From NCBI GenBank assembly GCA_963575745.1, contig CAUYUJ010014751.1, positions 62,001-126,000 of the forward strand: 64,000 bases of DNA. Direction: 5' to 3'. The stretch is from Prorocentrum cordatum. Its lineage: Eukaryota > Sar > Dinophyceae > Prorocentrales > Prorocentraceae. Positions 1-11,118 of the stretch are shown here, one piece after another (the stretch's first letter is position 1; the number at the start of each line of letters is the position of its first letter). The translations under genes were made by a program, and so were the position numbers. Under the pieces are notes generated by a model. It was not told the DNA's origin and did not search any database. It saw only the letters and a list, made by a program, of their open reading frames with translations.

Positions 1-724
1 CGAGGTTGGCAACGTGAGATCTCGTGTGGACTCGCGTCCAAGCCTGAGGACTTTTACGGAGCACCTTCTAGGCTTTGAACGGCGCCCATGGCTCGAGGGT
101 GAAACGGTTACGCATTGTCAGCGAAGGGAGGGGTCCCTCTTGTAATCCGCCCTGCTGCGCTAATCCACTCTGGCCGTTTTGATGGTGTCGAATGTTTGTT
201 CGGCGGCTGCACCGCGGGCCTTCACCACTGTGGCCTCGCGCGCGCGCGTCTTGGTTGCGGGTCGGGCTGCCCTCATGCGCCTACCGACCAGGGGGGGGGA
301 ACGTGGATCCGCAAGAGCGTGGCGGGTCGAACTTGCCGTTTGCCGTACTGTCCCATGTTTTTCTCGTAGCTCCGTCTCGCTTGGGCTACACACCCTTACG
401 CCCATACTCCTTCTACGTGCAGGGAGGTTTGTAATGCATGGCTTGCGGGCGAGCGCAAGAGATAATCTTACCCTGCCCACGAGCATGTAAGTATTACTAT
501 TCCGATGCATTCCCGCGCCCGCGCGTCGGGGCCTGGCTCTCCTACTCTGCGACGCTGTTTGGCAGAGCGCTTGCGCGATGACCACTCCTCAGCCTGGTGG
601 GCAGCTGGCAGGGGGGTCCGGGCCGGTCCCAGGCGCGGCATTCTCGGGCGGGGGGGGGTCCAAGGACACAGCTCCCAGAAACACCGCTCCCAGGATGGCG
701 GGTGTCGGACCTGGTGTTGAGCAG
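1..724. other. no gene recognised
   Basis: GC-rich sequence. Short open frames exist on both strands but none resembles a known domain. From about 640 the text resembles the flank of the dispersed repeat that follows. Confidence 0.5.
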
Positions 725-948
725 GGGCCGACCGTCCCGGCATTCCTGTAGTCCTACCACGAAATGTTCTTAGAACCCAAACATGCTCTAATAACAAAAA
801 CAACTGTTCTTAGAACATTAACCCGATGTGTTAAACCAAGACAGTCCCAACCAGAAATGTTCTAAGAACATTTCGTGGAAACCACAAAAGGTCCTTAGAA
901 CATTGTTTGGTAGGGCTATAGGCGAGCCAGGACGCTTCGCCACTGCTT
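725..948. repeat. dispersed repeat family R1, copy 1
   Basis: About 220 bp, repeated with moderate divergence at 2064-2285 and 32892-33111. All copies open with a GACCG...GGCA block, contain several versions of the palindromic word GTTCTTAGAAC, and end near CCACTGCT. No long ORF and no terminal inverted repeat was seen. Confidence 0.75.
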
Positions 949-956
949 GATGGTGG

Positions 957-1135
957 GGACCTGGTAATTAGGAGGTTAGGGTCAGTTCCGGGCGCGGAAT
1001 TGTCGGGTGGGTGTCCCAAAAACAAAGCTCCCAGGGTGGCGGGGGTCGGACCTGTTGGGGACCTGGTGAGTACCTGGTGGGTACCTGGTAGGGGGTCAGG
1101 GTCGGTTCCGGGCGCGGCATTGTCGGATGGGGGGC
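957..1135. repeat. imperfect tandem pair, about 100-bp period
   Basis: Two units at about 957-1020 and 1056-1135 share the words TTCCGGGCGCGG and ATTGTCGG, with a GGGTACCTGGT-type spacer. A related word (GGCGCGGCATTCTCGGGCGG) occurs at about 632-651, so there may be a third, older unit. Confidence 0.6.
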
Positions 1136-1145
1136 CCCAAGATCA

Positions 1146-1340
1146 ATCAGCGTCGAATCGGGAAATCGGATCGCATCGGAATGTGCGTCGGCTCGGGCTG
1201 CATCGACACGGAGTCGAAATCGGATCGGCTCGGCCGGGCCAAGATGCACAGCGTCGCCACGCACCGAGCGCCGCACTCCACCACCCGAGCAGCGGAGCCT
1301 GCTCGGATCGCGCCGGCCGGCCTCGATGCCGCACCGCATC
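1146..1340. repeat. dispersed repeat R2, copy 1
   Basis: Similar to 41604-41800. Shared words include GATCGGA, TCGGGCTGCATCG and CACGGAGTCG in the same order. No coding signature in either copy. Confidence 0.6.
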
Positions 1341-1554
1341 GATCGGAGCAAACCGGGCCCCCCCCCTGAGCTCCGAGGCTGCAACAAAAAGGTGCAACCT
1401 CGCGCACAGAGCACGAGTGGGCCCCTTCGACCCCATCTCCCTGCGCGCCGTTCCTCGAGCGGGGTCCATCTGTGAAGGCCCCGGGGCCCGAGCTGGAGCG
1501 AGAGTGCCCCGCTCGAGGCCCTGGAGCCGCCAGGGCGGGTGCCCCCGAAGGGTC

Positions 1555-1970
1555 TTCTGCGACTCCTCCTCTTCCTCCTCTTCCTCCTCCTCCTCCTCCT
1601 CCTCCTCCTCCTCTTTCCGTCCTCCTCTCCTTCCTCCTCCTCCTCCTCCTCCTCCTCCTCCTCCTCCTCCTCCTCCTCCCTCCTCTCGGCCCCCGAAGGG
1701 TCCTCTGCGCCCGTCGGCGCCCGCCGCCGACGGGCGCCCCACGCGGCCGGCCGCGCTGGCGGCAGGGCGCCCGGGGTCTTTGGGGGGAGGAGGCCCCTCG
1801 CCGCGGCCCGCCGAGGGGGCACGTCACTGCAGGCCCGGTCAGGTCTACCTGCACGGCACACGCAGTTCCACCCCTCGCTTCGGTGCACCCCCTTCCCTCC
1901 TGCATTCCTCCTCACTTCCTCCTCCTCCTCCTCCTCCTCCGCCTCCTCCTCCTCCTCCTCCTCCTCTCGG
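1555..1970. repeat. TCC microsatellite blocks
   Basis: Two TCC blocks (about 1555-1680 and 1906-1968) around a GC-rich spacer. Overlapping open frames here encode only polySer, polyPro, polyLeu or polyGlu and are products of the repeat. Confidence 0.9.
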
Positions 1971-2063
1971 CCGGATTGACTTGCATGGCATTCCCCCCCG
2001 CCCCCATTCCTCCCCCCTCCCCGCTCCACCCCCCCCACTCTGGCAGCAACTAAACTTTGAACA

Positions 2064-2285
2064 GGGACCGACCCTCCTGGCATTCCTAAAGGCATGCCAC
2101 GAGATGTTCCTAAAGCAAAAGAGTGGTCTTAGAACATAATCGATGCCCGTATATCAGAAATCCGATGAAACAAAATAAAACAGTGTCAGCCAAGCAGGTT
2201 CTAAGAACAGATCGTGCAAACCTCAAGAGGTTCTCAGCACATCCATTGGTGGATCTACAGGAAGCCAAGACGCGCCGCAACTGCT
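2064..2285. repeat. dispersed repeat family R1, copy 2
   Basis: Same order of conserved words as copy 1, with the GTTCTTAGAAC-type palindromes partly decayed. It abuts the inverted minisatellite at 2284. Confidence 0.7.
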
Positions 2286-2445
2286 AGAAAACTCGGCAAG
2301 GAAAGACTCGGCCAGGCTGAACTCGGCAAGGCTGAGCTCGGCAACGCTGAATTCGCCCTGGGCCGAATTCAGCCTGGCCGAGATAAGCCTGGCCAGGTTC
2401 AGTCTGGCCGAGTTCAGCCTGGCCAAGCTTCTCTTGGCCGAGTCG
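2284..2445. repeat. inverted 12-bp minisatellite (foldback)
   Basis: The left half (about 2284-2353) is a run of units like AGGCTGAACTCGGC; the right half (about 2358-2445) carries the same unit as its reverse complement (GCCGAGTTCAGCCT). The two halves can pair into a long hairpin. Confidence 0.8.
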
Positions 2446-3195
2446 TTCCCTTGTCTTCCACCCCCCCTCCTCCCCCCTTCCACCGCTGCCGCCTTCTTCA
2501 AACAGCGCTGGACCGAACAGGCGTGAGTTCCAAGCGTCCTCTCGGGCTTCGCCACGCCCCCGCGTGACAACACGAGAGTGTATCCTCGTCCTTGCCCGAC
2601 GCCTGTGGCCATTCGGGCTCAGGCGCTCGGCCGCTTCAGAATAAGGGTTTGGCGCTGAAGCTGGCCCTTGGGCTTGCTTTCCCCTGTCCCCCCCACCCCT
2701 CCGTGCAAGCAAACTCGCCCGACTGCCTCGAGGCCCCTCGCCATGGTGCTTCAAGGTGCTCAATGGGCTGTGGCTTGCCGCCCCTTCGGCTCTGACGGGC
2801 CTCTGAGGCCCCAAGATGCTCCCAAGATGGCACAAGAGGGCCCGAAAAGAGGAGGAGGAGGAGGAGGAGGAGGAGGAGGAGAAGGAGGATGAGGACGACG
2901 ACGACGAAGTGGTAGAGATGGAGGAGCTTCCTTCTTGCGGCAAAAGGTGAGGCCTCGCAGCAAGTTCCGCCCGCCGGAGCGCGCCGGGACGCGGACCGAT
3001 GGGAGACAGGCCAGCAAAAGTGCGGAAGACTAGGCGGCGGGGAGAAGCGGGCACGCGGGGGAAGGAGGGAGGAGGAGGGACGAGGAGGAGGGAGGAGGGA
3101 TAGGGGAGGAGGGGGGAGGGAGGAGGACCGGGAGCGAGGGGGAGAAGGGGGAGGATCGGGGGAAGGAGCAGGAGGAGGAGCAGGAGGAGCAGGAG
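2446..3195. other. GC-rich spacer with GGA block
   Basis: Contains a GGA microsatellite at about 2850-2890 and purine-rich sequence at about 3055-3200. No gene recognised. Confidence 0.5.
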
Positions 3196-3211
3196 GAGCA
3201 TCAGCAAGATC

Positions 3212-3343
3212 TCACTGATGGGGGACAAAGGCCATCACCGCGTCCTCCGAGGCGCAGAAGCGGTTCCACATGCTCGCGCGCCCCTGGCACGCCGCCTCGT
3301 CGAGGCCCTTCTGCTGCTCCGCCCACGTGTCGTGCCTCCGCTT
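3212..3343 (-). CDS. terminal exon fragment, unknown protein (paralogue of 46218-46335)
   Basis: The minus-strand frame ends at 3212 with a peptide whose pattern is GLD-x2-ACQ-x5-W-x3-C-x-S-x-DA-x-M-x-FVP-x-Q-stop. The same pattern, with many substitutions, ends the frame at 46218. Conservation of the W, C, FVP and terminal Q suggests a real C-terminal exon of a multigene family. The exon is bounded upstream by a TCC/GGA microsatellite (3344-3490), probably intronic. Earlier exons were not identified. Function unknown. Confidence 0.4.
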   Translation of the reverse strand, partial: KRRHDTWAEQQKGLDEAACQGRASMWNRFCASEDAVMAFVPHQ

Positions 3344-3490
3344 TCCTCCTCCTCCTCCTCCTCCTCCTCCTCCTCCTCCTCCTCCTCTTCCTCCCCCGCC
3401 TCCTGCTCCAACTCCTCCTCCTCCTCCTCCTGCTCCTGCTCCTGCTTCGCCTCCTCCTCGTTCTCCTCCTCCTGCTGCTCCTCCTCCTCT
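3344..3490. repeat. TCC microsatellite
   Basis: TCC repeats interrupted by TGC. Probably intronic to the minus-strand exon at 3212. A (GT)n run follows at about 3728-3752. Confidence 0.85.
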
Positions 3491-3767
3491 CACGCCACTT
3501 GGGCCCAGGCCATTGTGGCAGAAGCCCAAGCCTCGACCCCGCCACGAGGGGGCTTGAGGGGCAAGTCGTCTCTCCTGTCAGTTCGGGCCCTTTCTGACAG
3601 TCTGGTGAGCGATCGGCTTGGCGAAGTCGAGGGTGTGAGCGCAGAGGGCGAAGGCGACTCCGCGTCCTTGGAGTCCGTGCGCAGGGTGCTCTACGTACGA
3701 GTGGAGCGATGTCCTCGTCTCTCGCTCGTGTGTGTGTGTGTGGTGTGTGTGCGCTCGTTGTAACAGA

Positions 3768-4585
3768 CCCGTCGAGCTCCTGAAACCCAAGGGGAAGAAG
3801 GGAGGCATAGGCGGCGACAACTACGCGGACCAGCAGCTCGTGCTCAGCCAAGAGTCGAAGGGCTCGGGCAAGGGCGTTGGCAAGGGTTTCGCGACGCCTG
3901 CCGAGACCACGGCCGGCGTTGAGGCCAGGCTCATGCGTCTCATCGGGAACACCCAGTACTTGCAGATGAAAGCGAAGCTGCTCGAGCAGCTCGACAAGCC
4001 AGGAGGTGCCCCATTACCCAGCCTGACGCCCGAGGAGGCGCTCAAGCGAGCGGACGGAGCCTGGAAGAATGCCAGCACACGTCATGATCAAGCGGTAGCT
4101 CAGGTCCTCAGTACCGCGAGGCGTTCCAGAGAGCCGAGGAGAAGGAGGTGATGATGGCCAAGGAAGTAATTAGCAGCAGCGGAGATCAGCAAGAAGCTCG
4201 CGGCGCGCGCCCTGGCGCGCGAGGCGGGCATGTCAGCTGAGACCAGGGGGGGCGACGACAAGGACGGCGACGCCAAGGCGGCGCCGTGGTAGCTTCACTG
4301 GGGCGAGGATTGTTTCGCGAACGTAGACGAGTATGAGTGCGAGAAGCATGAGAAGGAGGAGCTCCTCGAGCTCGAAGCCAGACTCCGAGCGGCCCGAGAC
4401 TCTCTCTCTCTCTCGGCCAAGGGGTCGCAGGTCGAGGAGGGGAAGCAGCGGGCCATGAAGATGCAGAAAGAGGTGACCGAACATCTCAAGAAGAAGCGGA
4501 AGGACACCAGCGGCGCAGCAGCAGCAGATGGAGTCGGCTTCGCAGTATGCCACGAGCCGGTCTCACGCCAGGATCAGTGGACTGG
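3768..4585 (+). pseudogene. decayed coiled-coil protein gene, possibly retroelement-derived
   Basis: The first frame (stop near 4151) is coherent from about 3768, with helical blocks such as MKAKLLEQLDKPGG and SLTPEEALKRADGAWKNA. The reading then continues only after a frame change near 4110, another near 4170 and an in-frame TAG near 4288, ending in a charged helical stretch (EEGKQRAMKMQKEVTEHLKK) around 4440-4500. Lys/Glu-rich coiled-coil proteins like this often sit upstream of reverse transcriptases in dinoflagellate retroelements (inference). No RT follows on this strand. Confidence 0.5.
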
Positions 4586-5284
4586 CGAGGCCACCATGTG
4601 CGCCCTTTTGTCTCCCCGCTGGGCCCCGAGCGGAGTCCTCGGGTGCTCGGTCGAACGAAGGTGGAGAAATAACTTTGGCGGAGGGCCATCTCCAGGTCCA
4701 TCGCACAGGTGGCCCAGCTGATTTCCCAGCTTTGGCCGCGGCGCCTGGGGGCGCTTTCGATGGTTCTTTGCCTGTCACCATCCACTATCGTGGGAATTCG
4801 CTGGCACTGATCATGTTTTTGTTGATGGTTTTTACTTGGACCAAGGGGCTACAGATTAGCATGTACAGTCAACACGCCTCCAAGATGCAGGCGAGCGCAT
4901 CGCCTCGCATCTTCTCATCTGTACTGCGGCTCGAGCCTCCCTCTGAAGGCTCAAGCTCAAGCCGAAGCGGGCGTCCCCGCCGAGGCTCCCGCGCGCCCGC
5001 GCCCGACGCGCGCCCTTGGCTCAAAGGAGCGGCCTACGTGCCGCGCCCTCACCCATCTTGGGTGGCCCTCAAAGGGTCTTGCATCCCGGCTCGAACCTAC
5101 CCCGTGCTGCTGAGAAGCGCGCCTAGGTGCGAGCTCAAGCTCGCATCCGAGCGAAACGCCCGGATAGGCACCCTGCCTGGAACCAGCCGCGCGGCCCACG
5201 CCGCTGCAGCCAGCCCCTCACTGCTGGCCATGTGCTGGCCGCCGTCCCTCGTCAGACGAACGATGAGGTCCGCCTTCAAGCCGC
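4586..5284. other. 3' flank of the copia element, possible LTR
   Basis: Lies downstream of the minus-strand copia stop codon, where the 3' LTR should be. No matching 5' copy was found beyond the gap at 10329-10428, so LTR limits cannot be set. The plus-strand frames here look like chance frames. Confidence 0.4.
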
Positions 5285-8200
5285 TCACCGGCAGCTTCCG
5301 CCACCTGAGAGCTCTGCCACGGTGGCCTCAGCCAGCATCTTCCCGAAGTACTCCGAACCGAGGTTTCGCCCTTCGGCGACCCGCTCAGGCGCAGCTATCG
5401 CCGCTGCCCGAGAAACGACATGCCCCTCAGGCGCGTCCTTCGACGCCGCCTCGGGCTTCGCCGTGCCGTCGGCCTGCGGGGCAGCCCTCGCCGCTCCCGC
5501 TGGTGGGGCAGCACTCGCCGCCCTAGATGAGAAGAGCTGCACCGCCCCTCTCGCGCACACAACTGCGCCCTTGACCGCGAGCACCAGCGCGATGATGAAC
5601 ACGATCATGGCGAGAACGATCGAGCCGATGTTCGACTCGACCTCGTCGTCAGCGGCCGCGGAGCACTGCTTGTCTCCATGCTCGGCCGCCTCCGTGAAAG
5701 TGACGCCCACGCCCGCGGCGAGCCCCTTGGTCAGAAGCCGCAGGTTGGACATCTCCAGCAACTTGAGCACCCGCTTGCCGTCCAGATGCTTGGTCCCCAA
5801 GTCGCTCCTGTTGCTCTCCGTGTCGACTCGCCCGAGCTGTAACTCGCCGAGCCTGACTCGTTCCTGCACCCACAGGTCTCGTATCTGTAGATGCCGTACT
5901 TTGCCACTGCCGATCCGCGTCGCGATCGCCCTGCCTGCATTCGAGTCGCTGTGAACCTTCGACGCGACCTCGATGCCACACTGCTGGTAGAACTGCCGCA
6001 TCATGATCGCACTCGCCGCGCCTCGGCCGATGGCGTAGAACTCGGCCTCTCCGCTGCTGAGCGCGACGACGGGCTGCGATGTCACCTGGGTCTCCAGAAG
6101 GTGGCCGCCGAAGAAGCCGTACACGGAGCTGGTCGATTTCCTCGTGATCTCATCCTCTGCCCAGTCCGAGTCCGTCTCGTAGAGAACCGCCTTGGGCATC
6201 TCCTGCTTCTCGTAGAACCACCCGAGCTCGCGCCGACCGTGGAGATATCGCACACACCGCCTCAGCCTAAGCATGCTGATGACCGTGGGCTTCCCCATGT
6301 CCGTGAGGATCACCTTCACCGCGAACTGGATGTCCGGCCTGTCTACCGCCACGTAGTTGACGAGCCCCGCGACCTGCTGGTAGAGCTTCGCCTCGTCGTG
6401 TGGAAGTGGATCCAGCGCCTCCCGGACGCTCTTGCCTGTGGCCTTGCTCCCAGGCGTGTCCGCCGGCTTGCACTCCGTAAGGCCCAGCAGCTCCACGCAC
6501 CTCGTCACGTGCTTCGTGTCGCCGATCCAGACGAACCCCTTGCCCGTCCACCTGATCTTGCGCTTGAGGTACGGGAGCTCGCGGACGCCATCCGGCCCGA
6601 CACGACCGATGCACTTGACGTCCATGCTCGCCATCAGCTGCTGGTCCAGGACATCCAGGGACTCCTCCTCGCCCTCGGTCAAGATGTCGTCACCGTGGAT
6701 CGCCGAGGTCATGTCCAAGAGAGGCTCGTGGTACACGCCCGCCGCCACCGCGATGCGCGTCCAGTTGTTCTTCTTGAACACCCCGGCCACGTACTCCTGC
6801 CAAGCCTGTGCCGCCTTGCGCGTGCCGTACATGGCCTTCCGGAGCTGCCACACGTACCCGTCTCTCCTAAGTCCTGGAGGCGGGATGACGACGATCCACT
6901 CGTCGAGGTCGGCGTGGAAGAACGCCACGTGTACGTCATGCACCGAGAGATGCCTCCGACCCTTCTTCGTCGCCGCCAAGGAGACGATCGCCCTGACGAT
7001 GGCGATCGGCGGCGTGCCCGCGTTGCAGTCCTCTCGGCCGTACGTGTTGATCTCCATGGCGACGCCTCGGGACCGGACGAAGGAGGTGCCGTCCTTGGTG
7101 CGCAGGTCCTCGACCCACTTGAAACGCACCACCTTGCCCCGGCTCTCAGCCACGCGGACCTCCTCGAAGACGCCGTGTCGCCGCATCTCCTCGATCTCGG
7201 CCTCGCGCCCGCGCCTGACCAGGTCCCTGGGGAGCTCCTTCCCGCTCCTCGCGTCGTACACGTGCTTCTCCGTGTCTGGCAGGACCGTGATCGCCGCCGG
7301 CTCGACGGGGCTGACCTCGAACATCCCGATCTTCAGCGGCTCGCAGCTCTCGATCTCCGTGACCGTCTCGAGCTCCTCGTGGGACTGCTGGTCCAGGCCC
7401 TCGTACGTGCAGGGATTGATCTCCACGAAGGCCCCGACCGCGAGCGACCCGACTGTGATCGCCGCTGTCTGGCGCGGCCTCTTCGCCGACGCCTCACCCT
7501 GGTCATCGCGAGGTGCCATGCTGGCGTCCCCGGACGATCCTGGCCTGCCGTCTCCAGCTCCAGCCGCTGGCCCCGGCGCGGCTCCCGCCGCCGCCGGCGT
7601 CGGCGCAGCCCCCGCCGCTGCCGACGAGGGCGCGGCCTCCGCCGCTGCCCTGGCCATCTCCTCCTTGCGCAGCTCGTTCTCGATCCTCTTCCGGCACTCC
7701 TCGTTGTGCGATCCCATGCCTGTGACGCACCTCGGGCACATGGGGGTCCAGCCGTACTTGTCGATCAACGCCCTCGTGATGTACGTCGACCTCAGCCCTG
7801 CGCCTCCTGGCCCCGCGGGCGGCGCCGGCCCGACCATCGCTGGTGGCACCAGCGCCTCCGGGCCCGCAGCCGGTAAGGCCACCGGCGGTGGTGGAGGTGG
7901 CGGCATCAGCCGCTGCTGGTTCGGCTCCACCTGGGGCGCTCCCGTCGGCACGATGCCGATCTGTGGAGCCCGGTGCATGTCCCACGGCACCCCAGCGAAC
8001 TTGTCCAGCTCCTCCAGCACGAACCGCTCGCCCTCCGGTCGCCGTCTCACCGTGCGCACCCTCGTCGTGCGCGTTGGACCCGCCACCAGGTGCTCGCCCG
8101 AAACCTCTGTCTTGCCCAGCCACACCGCCGCGTGCCACCGAGGCTGCAGCTTGGAGGTCGGCGTGGGGTCCCTCGCCCAAACGCACTCCGCGAAGTTGAC

Positions 8201-10328
8201 GAGCTCGCCCCGATATGGCCTCCCCTTGAGCACCTCGTAGGTCGTCTTGCCGTTGCCGTGCACCGTGAAGCGGTTGAGCTGCCAGCCAGCGCGCCGAATG
8301 AGCCAAGGTAGAAGCCCATGATCGGCTGGGAGCTCCCGCTTGTAGTTGTCGCCCACCGAGAACAGCAGCGCCCTGATCTGCTTGCCGAGCTCCTCGTTGG
8401 CGCGCTCCACTCCACCGACTCCATGATGGTTAGCCCGCTGAGCTGACTCGATCATCGTGGGCGCCTTCCGCTGAGCCTTGATCTCCCTCGCCAGGGCCGT
8501 GATCGACGCCTCCTGGTCGTGCTTCAGCACGATGCGATCCAGCCCCCAGTTCTCGATGGTGGCGACCGCTGTCTTGACCATGTAGGCGTCGGTACCCTTC
8601 GGCCCCATGATGCCATGTATAGCTTGGGAGTTCATGTGCACCATGTTGAGGATGCTCAGCTGGCCCAGGAAGTAATAGTCGATCTGGACCTCGTCGCCCG
8701 TGCGCTCGTGCCCGGCCTTGTAGTGCGGGTCGTCCGTGAACTTGGATCTGACGCACACCCAGCACCAGGACCTCGCCGGAATGTGCACCAGCTCGTGCGT
8801 CCTCTGCTCGGCCAGGCTTGGCTTCACCGGATCCTTCTTGACTCGAACCGGCACGGACTCCTCGAGCACTGCCTGCGCTGCCGGCTCGCTCGCCTCAGCC
8901 TGAGCGTGAGTCGCGGCAGCTCCTCCGCCGCCGCCGCCCTGGAGCGCGGCTCTCGCCGCTGCCCTGGACGCAGCTGATGCGCCGCCGGCCTCGCCTCCTG
9001 GCTCCTCGCCCCGCACCGGCATGACGAGCGAGTTCTTGACGCCTTCACCGTACTTGTCCATCTTGAGGTAGAACAAGTCGTTGCGCCTGACCAGCGGCAC
9101 GGCGTCCGGGTCCGAGAACTCGATCGGCTTCGGGATCATGTAGCTCCCGCTCGGCGTAAACACCCACGACGTGCCCTTGTCGACCGCCTGCGACACGCCC
9201 AGCACCGGCCTCTTGACGTCGGCGACCTTGTAGTCCACCCCGATCTTGTGCCCGTCCTTCGTGTACGTGACGAAGCGCTCGCCGTGGCACGGGATGTCGT
9301 CGCCGCTCGCTCCGACCAGCCGGATGCGCTCGCTCAGGTCTCTGAGTGTCTCGTGGGCCCCGTGACTCGGCGGACACACCGATCGCGCAGCACCCGAATC
9401 CACCATGACCCAGTGCTCATTGATACCGATGATCTCCTTGCTCCCGAACGTCTCGTGCTCGTTTGCTGCCCCTGGCTGGCTCAGCTGCTCGATCGGGTTG
9501 GCACCGACCGAGAATGGCTGCCTCGGCTGCTCGTGCTCGTTTGACGGCTCGCTCGAACGAAGGTGGATCGCTGTCGTCGCTGGTGCTAAGGGCGTCGCTG
9601 CTGCTCCAGTCGATGATGACTCCTGCCCTTCCTCCAGCTCGATCGCGAGGCACCAAAGTGGCTCTGCCCCGCTTTCGGTCGCGATCGCCATCACCGGCGC
9701 CGCGCTCCCCGCGGCGCTCGCCGCTGGAGGAGCTCCCGTCGGCTTCGACTCCTGCTCGACCGCATTGGTGCCTTTCTTCTTCTTCTGCTCTGCGAGGAAC
9801 TTCCTGCACTCGTTCTTGACGTGGCCGGTCTTGTGGCAGTGGAAGCACCGTTTCTCGGCCCTGTCCTTGGCCGCCTGGCTCCTCTGGTCCGTGGAGTTGT
9901 CGCCGCCCTTGCCCTTCCTGCCTTTGCCTTCCTTGCCCTTCTTTCCTTTGCCCTTGTCGCGCTCGCGCCTCGCCTTCTCCACGGCGCTCGTGTCCATCGG
10001 GACTGGTGGCGGCACTGCTGAGATGGCGCTCCTCGTCGAGATCACCATGTGCACCTCGTTGCGCATGAGCTCCCACGTGGTCAGCCTCGACGCGTTGTGG
10101 ACCAGGTGTGCTCGAAGAGCTTCGTCCTGAATTCCCCGTTGAAGGATCGCCATCTTGATCCTGTCCCCGATCCTCTCGTGGCTCTGACTCTCGTACTTCG
10201 TGACCTTGAAGTCGAAGTCCGCCAGCGTCCCCACGATGTTGTCCTCCGGGAACTGGAACGCAATCAGCTCCTGCAGCAGTCCTGCGTGGCGACCGGGTCT
10301 GTCGGGATCGTACATGTCTTGTAGTGTC
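5285..10328 (-). CDS. Ty1/copia-type Gag-Pol polyprotein, N-terminus lost in assembly gap
   Basis: One uninterrupted frame of 1676 codons from the Met at 10315; the frame stays open upstream into the N gap, so that Met is probably internal. Order of parts, by residue: Gag-type helical region 1-100; CCHC zinc knuckle 157-170 (CFHCHKTGHVKNEC); retroviral-type aspartic protease with DSG at 306-308; pre-integrase HxxxxxxCxxC near 511-521; integrase catalytic D546, D600 and E637; reverse transcriptase with D1127 in HDVHVAFFHA and HGDD at 1207-1210 in the YxDD position; RNase H with D in ETDSD (about 1381), E in SGEAE (about 1423) and D in HSDS (about 1457). Two additions are notable: a C860-C863-H870-C874 zinc-like motif between integrase and RT, and a hydrophobic segment at about 1562-1588 after RNase H. 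The intact frame suggests a young copy. Confidence 0.93.
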
Positions 10329-10428
10329 NNNNNNNNNNNNNNNNNNNNNNNNNNNNNNNNNNNNNNNNNNNNNNNNNNNNNNNNNNNNNNNNNNNNNNNN
10401 NNNNNNNNNNNNNNNNNNNNNNNNNNNN
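10329..10428. other. assembly gap, 100 N
   Basis: Exactly 100 N. It removes the start of the copia Gag and probably the 5' LTR. The true gap length is unknown. Confidence 0.99.
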
Positions 10429-10589
10429 TGATGGCGCTTTTCCTCCTTCGATCCTACGTGTAGAGCCGAGGTGAGGCCGAGGCGAGACGCTGCCGAGCCT
10501 CGGAGCGTAGCTCCCCCGTGCGGCCGTCGAGCAGCGCCAGCCCGCCCGGCCCCCCAGCCGCGAGCAGCCCGCCGTCCGGGGAGAGGCAT

Positions 10590-10790
10590 GGGAGGCCCGG
10601 AAATTGGCACCAACACCAACACAGGGGGTTGCCTCCACAGGCGGAAGATGATCCTCGATTTCGGTGTTGGTGGTAATATTTCGGTCACTTCGGAAGCCAG
10701 AATATTACCACCATCACCGAGATCGGGATCCTCTTCCCTCGGTGGAGGAACACCGCCGATCTTGGTGTTGGTGTCAACCTCTAGGCCCCC
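10590..10790. repeat. foldback (inverted repeat) element, about 90-bp arms
   Basis: The left arm (10590-10680) and right arm (10701-10790) are imperfect reverse complements. Shared words include CACCAACACCAA at the outer ends and GGTGGTAATATT at the inner ends, around a 20-bp loop. No ORF. Looks like a MITE or foldback element. Confidence 0.8.
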
Positions 10791-10999
10791 GAAAGCAGGC
10801 GGCCAGCACCCGCGCCCCGCAGCGGGCCTCGGCCTCCCAGAGCAGGGCCCCGTCGGCCGCACGCAACACCGCGGCCCGCCCGTCCTCGCCGCCCACGGCG
10901 ATCATCCGCGGCCGGCCCCGCGGACGCCTCGGGCTTCTCTTCGGGGCTCGGGGGGTGCTCTCTCGGGCATGCGCCTCGGCTCTCCGACCGACCAGCCGT

Positions 11000-11118
11000 A
11001 ACTGGGGGAGCTGTGGTCCTTACCCCCCTGGGGGAACCCACCGCATCGACGATCTCTCGAGAGGGGCGTCGAAATCGATGGGTCCCCCAGGGGGGTAAGG
11101 ACCACAGCTCCCCCAGTT
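11000..11118. repeat. foldback hairpin, about 52-bp arms
   Basis: Arms at about 11000-11053 and 11066-11118 are nearly perfect reverse complements; outer words are AACTGGGGGAGCTGTGG and its complement. The loop centre includes CTCTCGAGAG. Weaker pairing extends outward to about 10991 and 11129. Confidence 0.85.

Noticed and set aside
968-2139. Long overlapping frames on both strands rich in Ser, Pro, Leu, Arg and Glu
   Set aside because: They translate TCC microsatellites; all six frames are open through the repeat and no domain is present.
5891-8240. Plus-strand frames of 661 and 602 codons
   Set aside because: They are antisense to the copia polyprotein, which has clear protease, integrase, RT and RNase H motifs.
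5285-11000. LTR pair flanking the copia element
   Set aside because: No sequence from 4586-5284 was found again in 10429-12000; the 5' LTR is probably in the gap.
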